64,000 nucleotides of DNA from UBA7985 sp002711265 (GTDB lineage: Bacteria > Pseudomonadota > Alphaproteobacteria > UBA7985): the NCBI GenBank assembly GCA_965660945.1, contig CBFIBS010000005.1:62001-126000 (forward strand). The letters run 5' to 3'. The translations under genes and the position numbers were made by a program. This document shows positions 59,748-64,000 of this stretch, one piece after another. The stretch's first letter is position 1. Each line of letters opens with the position of its first letter. Below the pieces are notes generated by a model. That model saw nothing but the letters and a program-made list of their open reading frames with translations, searched no databases and was not told the origin of the DNA.

Positions 59748-61274
59748 CTAGGCCTCGCCTGACTGCCCGCTGTTGCCGCTGCCACTGCCGCCGCCGCTGC
59801 GTCCGCGTCTGACCTCGGGCAGGCGGATTTCAAAGGTCGTTGGCTCGGTTCCGTCCTGACCGGTGTGAAGCAGCTCGATGCCGCCGCCGTGGGCCTGAAT
59901 GATCTCGGCGGCGTTGTGCAGGCCAAGGCCGGTGCCGCTGCGCTTGGTCGAGCCCTTGAAGGCGTCGAACAGGTGCGGAACGGCTGCATCAGGCACGCCA
60001 GCGCCGTCATCCTGTACCCGGATCATCAGCCCGCCTTCGCGGGCTTCTGCGCGCAGATCGACCTTGTCGGCCCCCGCCTCGAAGCTGTTATCGAGCAGGT
60101 TGATCAGCACCCGCTCGATCTGCAGCGGGTCAAAGGTGAAGCTGGACAGGTCAAAATCCTCGACCAGTGACACGACCTTGCCCTGCGGTCCCCAGCGCTG
60201 TCGGATACGGTCGATCACGCCCCCGAAAAACGGCTTCAGCACCACGGTCTCCACCGCCAGCGCCGGCATGCCGTCGCGCACGTGCTGGACAATGGTGTGG
60301 GTCAGGGTGGCGGCGCGTTCGATCGATTCAGCCAGACGGGGCGCAGCCTTGGCAACGCCTTCGTCTTTCGAAGCGCTCATGCGGTCGGTGATCAGCAGCG
60401 AGGTGGTCAGTAGGTTGCGCAGGTCGTGCGAGATTTTGGCCACCCCCGTGCCCAAGGACGCCAACCGCCGGTTTTGGGTCAGGGCGGCCCGAACGGTTTC
60501 CTGCATGGCCTGCAACTGGTTGAAGGCGTCGCCGATCTCGTCCGAGCGGCCGGACTCGCGCCGCGCTGTCTGCTCGATCTCAGGGTGGTCGGCGAAGGCG
60601 CGCATGGCTCGGGTCAGCCGCAGCACCGGTCGCACGATCAACCAGCCCAGCGCGAGATAGAGCAGCAGGCCGGTTGCCAGTGAAATGAACAGCGAAAGCG
60701 CCGCCACCCGAGCGGTGTAGGACCTCAGCTCAAGACATATCCGGGTCTGGTCGAGCACCAACTCGATTTCTGCATTCGGGTCGGCCGGGCTCAGGCCGAC
60801 AACCCGCAGCATGGCGCCGGGCTGATGCGAAATCATGATCTGAAAGGCAGTGTAGGAAAGGCCGAGCAGGCCGGCTTCTCGCATATCGATACTGCGCTCA
60901 ACCTGCAGCCCAGGTTCTCGGAACAGCACAAGCTTGGGGCGGTCTGGGGCGCGGAAGGCGACCAGGCCGGCGTCGACGTGGTCCAACAGCTCTGTCGTCA
61001 GCCTATCATTTGGCATTGCCGACGGCAGCTCTTCCAGCGTCCGGATGGCCAGGTGACCGTCCGAAAGCCGGTCTTTGAGTTCCTGCTCCAGCCACCGCCC
61101 GGCAGACGGGACGAACAGCACGGCTTCGGCCAACAGGACGAACATCACGGCCAGCGCGAGCGCTCTTGCAGACAGACCGGTCAGAACCCGGGACGATGTG
61201 GCTCGTTCGAGGTTGCCTGTCACAGCCGGTTTCGAGTCGTTACTTTGAACCTGAGAGTCATAGCCTTTTCTCAT
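59748..61274 (-). CDS. Orphan sensor histidine kinase
   Basis: A 508-residue membrane kinase with no response regulator beside it. Segment 1 is near residues 35-55 (A-L-A-V-M-F-V-L-L-A-E-A-V). A periplasmic domain of about 130 residues follows, then segment 2 (A-A-L-S-L-F-I-S-L-A-T-G-L-L-L-Y), HAMP, and the H-box K-I-S-H-D-L-R-N-L-L near residue 280. ATPase boxes are N-L-L-D-N-S-F, D-D-G-A-G-V-P and G-T-G-L-G-L-H. The C-terminal 20 residues are Gly/Ser-rich. The ligand and partner are unknown. It follows the disulfide-reductase gene by 14 bases, so regulation may be shared. Confidence 0.9.
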   Translation of the reverse strand: MRKGYDSQVQSNDSKPAVTGNLERATSSRVLTGLSARALALAVMFVLLAEAVLFVPSAGRWLEQELKDRLSDGHLAIRTLEELPSAMPNDRLTTELLDHVDAGLVAFRAPDRPKLVLFREPGLQVERSIDMREAGLLGLSYTAFQIMISHQPGAMLRVVGLSPADPNAEIELVLDQTRICLELRSYTARVAALSLFISLATGLLLYLALGWLIVRPVLRLTRAMRAFADHPEIEQTARRESGRSDEIGDAFNQLQAMQETVRAALTQNRRLASLGTGVAKISHDLRNLLTTSLLITDRMSASKDEGVAKAAPRLAESIERAATLTHTIVQHVRDGMPALAVETVVLKPFFGGVIDRIRQRWGPQGKVVSLVEDFDLSSFTFDPLQIERVLINLLDNSFEAGADKVDLRAEAREGGLMIRVQDDGAGVPDAAVPHLFDAFKGSTKRSGTGLGLHNAAEIIQAHGGGIELLHTGQDGTEPTTFEIRLPEVRRGRSGGGSGSGNSGQSGEA

Positions 61275-61288
61275 GGTGACAGCTTAGA

Positions 61289-62749
61289 CTATCCGGGCAA
61301 TTTGAGCAGCCACGATATGAGTCGACGGGTACGGGGCGCGAACAAGGCCTTGGCGAGGTGCATCCCCGCCGCGCGCTTGGGAATTTCGGCGTGGGTGGGG
61401 TAGGGCAGAATCTGGCTGGCGATTGCGGAGAGCTTCAGCCGGCCTTCGATCACGTGGCCCAGCGGCCCGATCAGATCACCAGCGCCCGGCGCGAGGATCG
61501 CCGCCCCGATCAGCCTCCCCCGATGACCGTCGAAAACCAACTTGGCCAGCCCCGCCTCAGGCCCGCTGGCGATGTTTTCGGCGACGAAGCGGTCGTTGCC
61601 ATCCACGCGCAGGGTTTCGGTGCGGGGTGCCAGCCCGGCGGCGCTGGCTTCGGCTTCGGTTAGGCCGATCTGGGCGAGTTCCGGCGCGGTGTAAGTCACG
61701 CGCGGCACCGCGCTGGTGGCGACCCGCGACGGCAGGCGGAACAGCATTTCGCGGACGATCACCGATGCGTGGTGCCCGGCAAGGTGGGTGAAGCCCTCAC
61801 CGCCAATCACATCGCCCATAGCAAAGACATGGCGGCGGTTGGTGCGCAGGTTTGGCCCCACGGCGATCCCGGCCTCGCTGTGTCTGATACCGGCGGCGTC
61901 CAGCCCCAGCCCATCGGTGACAGGAAGCCGCCCGGCAGCGATCAGCAGGTGGCTGGCCTTTACCGGTTCCTGTGCCGGGTCCCGTGTCGTGCCGTCGCTG
62001 CTGTGCAGCTCGATCTGGATATCGCCGGCCTTGCCGCTAACGGCCGCAACCGAGGCGCCAAGGCGAAGTGTGACACCATCGGCCTGCAGCTGCGCGGCGA
62101 GCAAAGCTGACAGCTCGGCATCATCGCGCGGCAGAATGCGCGGCTGCGCTTCGATCAAGGTGACCTGACAGCCTAGCCGCTGGTGCGCCTGCGCCATTTC
62201 CACCCCGATCGGCCCGGCGCCGATGATGGCGAGGTGGCGCGGGGCCTCGGTCCGGGAAAACAGGGTTTCGTTGGTCAGGAACGGCACGGCGTCGAGGCCG
62301 GGAATGGCGGGGACGGCGGGAGCCGATCCCGTTGCTATCACGAAGTATTTGGCCCGGATGCGGGCGTCGCCAGCCTGCACCGTTCGCGCGTCGATGAACC
62401 GACCGGTGTCGCGGATCACGCGCACGCCGAGGCCCTCGAAGCGTTCCTGGCTGTCGTGGGGCTCGATCCGCTCGATGGCCCGCCGCACGTGTGCCATGGC
62501 GCCGGCGTAGTCGACCTCGGGCTCGGAGACAGAAATCCCAAGCGGCCCGGCGCGGCGGATCAGGCTTGCCGTATGGGCAACGTGCAGCAGAGCTTTGGAT
62601 GGCACGCAGCCCACGTTGAGGCAGTCGCCCCCCATGGCGCCGCGCTCGATCAGTACGGTTTTCGCGCCCAGCTGGGCCGCGCCGGAAGCGACGCTGAGCC
62701 CGCCCGACCCGGCGCCGATGACACAGACGTCTGCGCGGATGTCTTCCAT
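61289..62749 (-). CDS. Pyridine nucleotide-disulfide oxidoreductase (mercuric-reductase/Lpd-like)
   Basis: A flavoprotein disulfide reductase of 486 residues. FAD motif V-I-G-A-G-S-G-G-L near residue 10 is followed by the redox pair G-G-D-C-L-N-V-G-C-V-P-S-K. The NAD(P) loop I-I-G-A-G-P-I-G-V-E and M-G-D-V-I-G-G follow. Members paired with a TVP38 protein are common and often labelled mercuric reductase, but no extra Cys pair for mercury is seen at the C-terminus, so true substrate is open. ATG at 62749 is preferred over 62761, which abuts its own AAAGGA. It lies 23 bases after the TVP38-family gene. Confidence 0.87.
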   Translation of the reverse strand: MEDIRADVCVIGAGSGGLSVASGAAQLGAKTVLIERGAMGGDCLNVGCVPSKALLHVAHTASLIRRAGPLGISVSEPEVDYAGAMAHVRRAIERIEPHDSQERFEGLGVRVIRDTGRFIDARTVQAGDARIRAKYFVIATGSAPAVPAIPGLDAVPFLTNETLFSRTEAPRHLAIIGAGPIGVEMAQAHQRLGCQVTLIEAQPRILPRDDAELSALLAAQLQADGVTLRLGASVAAVSGKAGDIQIELHSSDGTTRDPAQEPVKASHLLIAAGRLPVTDGLGLDAAGIRHSEAGIAVGPNLRTNRRHVFAMGDVIGGEGFTHLAGHHASVIVREMLFRLPSRVATSAVPRVTYTAPELAQIGLTEAEASAAGLAPRTETLRVDGNDRFVAENIASGPEAGLAKLVFDGHRGRLIGAAILAPGAGDLIGPLGHVIEGRLKLSAIASQILPYPTHAEIPKRAAGMHLAKALFAPRTRRLISWLLKLPG

Positions 62750-62772
62750 GGCTTGAACCATTCCTTTCGGGC

Positions 62773-63564
62773 TTACTGATCGGTGCCAGTGGCGCGACGG
62801 CCGCGCAGGAACAGGCGCTTCCAGACGATGGGCACCAGCGACAGCACTGCCAGAGCCAGCAACGGCCCCCAAAGGTTCCAGGTTGCGACCGTCAGCTCGC
62901 TCAGGTCGGCGACCCCGGCCCCCAGCGAGGTGTAGACATAGACCGCCGGGGCGATGCCCAGCAGCGTCGCCATCGCGTAGGTCGTCAGCGAAATCTTCAG
63001 CATGGCGGGCGCGATATTCACGGCGAAAAACGGGAAGAACGGGATCAGCCGCAGGCTGAGCAGGTAGAAAAAGGCGTCCTTTTCGATGCCCGCTGAAAAC
63101 CGGTCGAGGAAGGGCGCGACCCGGCGGCGCAGCTGTTCGAGGCCGAGGGTTTTGACCGCCGTGAACAGGATACAGGCGCCCAGCGTTGCCCCCAGCAGGG
63201 TGGCGCTACCGGCATAGAGCGTGCCGCCGAGCACGCCAAAGGCAGCCCCGCCGAAAATACCCCCGAGAATCGTCAGGAAGGAAGCTACTGGAAACAAGGT
63301 CGCCGTAGCGGTCGCATAAATCACAATCCACGCGATAAAAAACAGAATTGCATTGCCACGGATCCACGCTGCGACTTCGTCGCGGGCGCCCGCTAACCGC
63401 TCCAGCGTCAGCACCTCGCCCAGCCCCGCGAACCACGCGACGCCAAGCGCCACCATGGCCGCTGCCAGAGCGCCGGGAAGCAGCATGCGGCGCCCGGACC
63501 AGCGCCCACCGGGGCGCGAAGCCGGGCTGGCGGGGGCCGAAGAAGGCTGGGGGTCGGTTGACAT
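62773..63564 (-). CDS. TVP38/TMEM64 (VTT domain) membrane protein
   Basis: A 263-residue integral membrane protein with a polar Ser/Pro-rich lead (about 1-25) and five to six spans. The VTT domain (about 75-200) shows F-P-V-A-S-F-L-T-I-L-G-G-I-F-G, G-A-T-L-G-A, and R-L-I-P-F-F-P-F-F-A-V-N, the family core. DedA/VTT proteins are lipid scramblase or flippase candidates. The start is the ATG at 63564; the frame extends to 63693 but without family features. The pairing with the downstream reductase is widely conserved. Confidence 0.9.
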   Translation of the reverse strand: MSTDPQPSSAPASPASRPGGRWSGRRMLLPGALAAAMVALGVAWFAGLGEVLTLERLAGARDEVAAWIRGNAILFFIAWIVIYATATATLFPVASFLTILGGIFGGAAFGVLGGTLYAGSATLLGATLGACILFTAVKTLGLEQLRRRVAPFLDRFSAGIEKDAFFYLLSLRLIPFFPFFAVNIAPAMLKISLTTYAMATLLGIAPAVYVYTSLGAGVADLSELTVATWNLWGPLLALAVLSLVPIVWKRLFLRGRRATGTDQ

Positions 63565-63712
63565 CGTAGGTCTCCGGTTGGCTTCGGTCGGGCAGATGAG
63601 CGAGAACCTGAGGTCTCCGGCGCGGTTAAACAACCCACGAAAGGCCCCGCAACGCCCTCTACACGGCGGTTTGATGGATTGTGTGACCAGCAATGCAGGC
63701 TCAGGTCAGCCG

Positions 63713-63742
63713 TTGACCAACCAGAGGCCACAAGGCTATTCA
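63713..63742 (+). promoter_or_regulatory. Candidate sigma-70 promoter for rpmH
   Basis: TTGACC (63713-63718), an 18-base spacer and TATTCA (63737-63742) lie about 170 bases before rpmH. The rest of the 350-base gap 63565-63914 shows no gene. Confidence 0.45.
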
Positions 63743-63914
63743 CCGCTGTCTGCCTGCGGACCGCTCTGTTGGTTTCCGTGCGGCGTCCTATTTATATTTG
63801 GCTTCTGCGCCGGTCCCGCCTTTGCCCGACCCATCATCGTCATCTCGTTTGAGACTTTGGATGAGGCCCCGGGCTCAGGCATGTGACGGCAGCGCATGAT
63901 AAAGGATAAAGCCG

Positions 63915-64000
63915 ATGAAACGTCCATATCAGCCCTCCCGGATTGTCCGGAAGCGCCGTCATGGTTTCCGCTCTCGCAAGGCCACCGTTGGCGGCCGCAA
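63915..64000 (+). CDS. rpmH: Ribosomal protein L34, N-terminal part (cut by window edge)
   Basis: The ATG at 63915 opens M-K-R-P-Y-Q-P-S-R-I-V-R-K-R-R-H-G-F, the L34 start, followed by R-S-R-K-A-T-V-G-G-R. About 28 of the usual 44 residues are inside the window. AAGGA lies 8 bases upstream. rnpA would be expected next, outside the window. Confidence 0.95.
   Translation, partial: MKRPYQPSRIVRKRRHGFRSRKATVGGR

Overview
The window is a G+C-rich bacterial chromosome segment. It is almost certainly alphaproteobacterial and comes from next to the replication origin. The evidence is the block parB-parA-rsmG-mnmG-mnmE-rho-hemJ-hemE on the minus strand diverging from maf-aroE-coaE-dnaQ on the plus strand, followed by secB, fxsA, a Tim44-like gene and mltA, together with a ChvG/ChvI pair, a DUF3576 lipoprotein, IalB-type and bactofilin genes, and parS sites of the TGTTTCACGTGAAACA type. 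The layout resembles Rhodospirillales and related marine lineages, but the sequence alone does not fix the genus.

Layout. 1-9.2 kb: murJ (cut by the window edge), glnD and mutS on the minus strand, divergent from maeB. 9.3-23.5 kb: bactofilin, an IalB-like secreted protein, rlmN; then holA, lptE and leuS; a DUF3576 lipoprotein, a sulfotransferase and an unknown protein; then a parvulin isomerase, an editing deacylase, a thioredoxin-TPR protein, a Lon-N-domain protein and a Trm112-like protein. 23.5-31.8 kb: a hairpin-rich gap, ftsK, a PII gene with a sigma-54-like promoter, a UbiH-type monooxygenase, a DMT transporter, a SpoU methyltransferase and a class I methyltransferase.

31.84-36.44 kb is a small, visibly AT-richer genomic island. 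It sits downstream of the 3' end of an intact tRNA-Gly(GCC) and is bounded by a 78-bp direct repeat that copies most of that tRNA. It carries a decayed tyrosine integrase and a set of small proteins: a ChaC-type cyclotransferase, a YdhR-like protein, two tandem paralogues of a DUF3764-like fold, a SnoaL/NTF2-like protein, an unknown beta-rich protein and a membrane protein interrupted by TGA. These cargo genes are the least-described part of the window.

36.5-40.4 kb is a reduced version of the alphaproteobacterial chvI-chvG-hprK-rapZ-manX-ptsH region. HprK and EIIA are absent, the HPr-like protein has lost the phosphorylatable histidine, and RapZ has lost its P-loop Lys and Ser. This looks like loss or repurposing of the phosphotransfer branch.

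40.6-53.3 kb is the origin domain: ParAB, two parS sites inside mnmG (one containing the mnmG start codon), rho with a long leader, heme genes, and a roughly 600-bp hemE/maf gap with an AT-rich tract and DnaA-box-like 9-mers, the best origin candidate. 53.3-64 kb: secB, fxsA, tim44-like, mltA, Smr, an XRE regulator, tRNA-Arg(ACG), DUF4864, gpt, an orphan histidine kinase, a flavoprotein disulfide reductase paired with a TVP38-family membrane protein, and the start of rpmH at the right edge.
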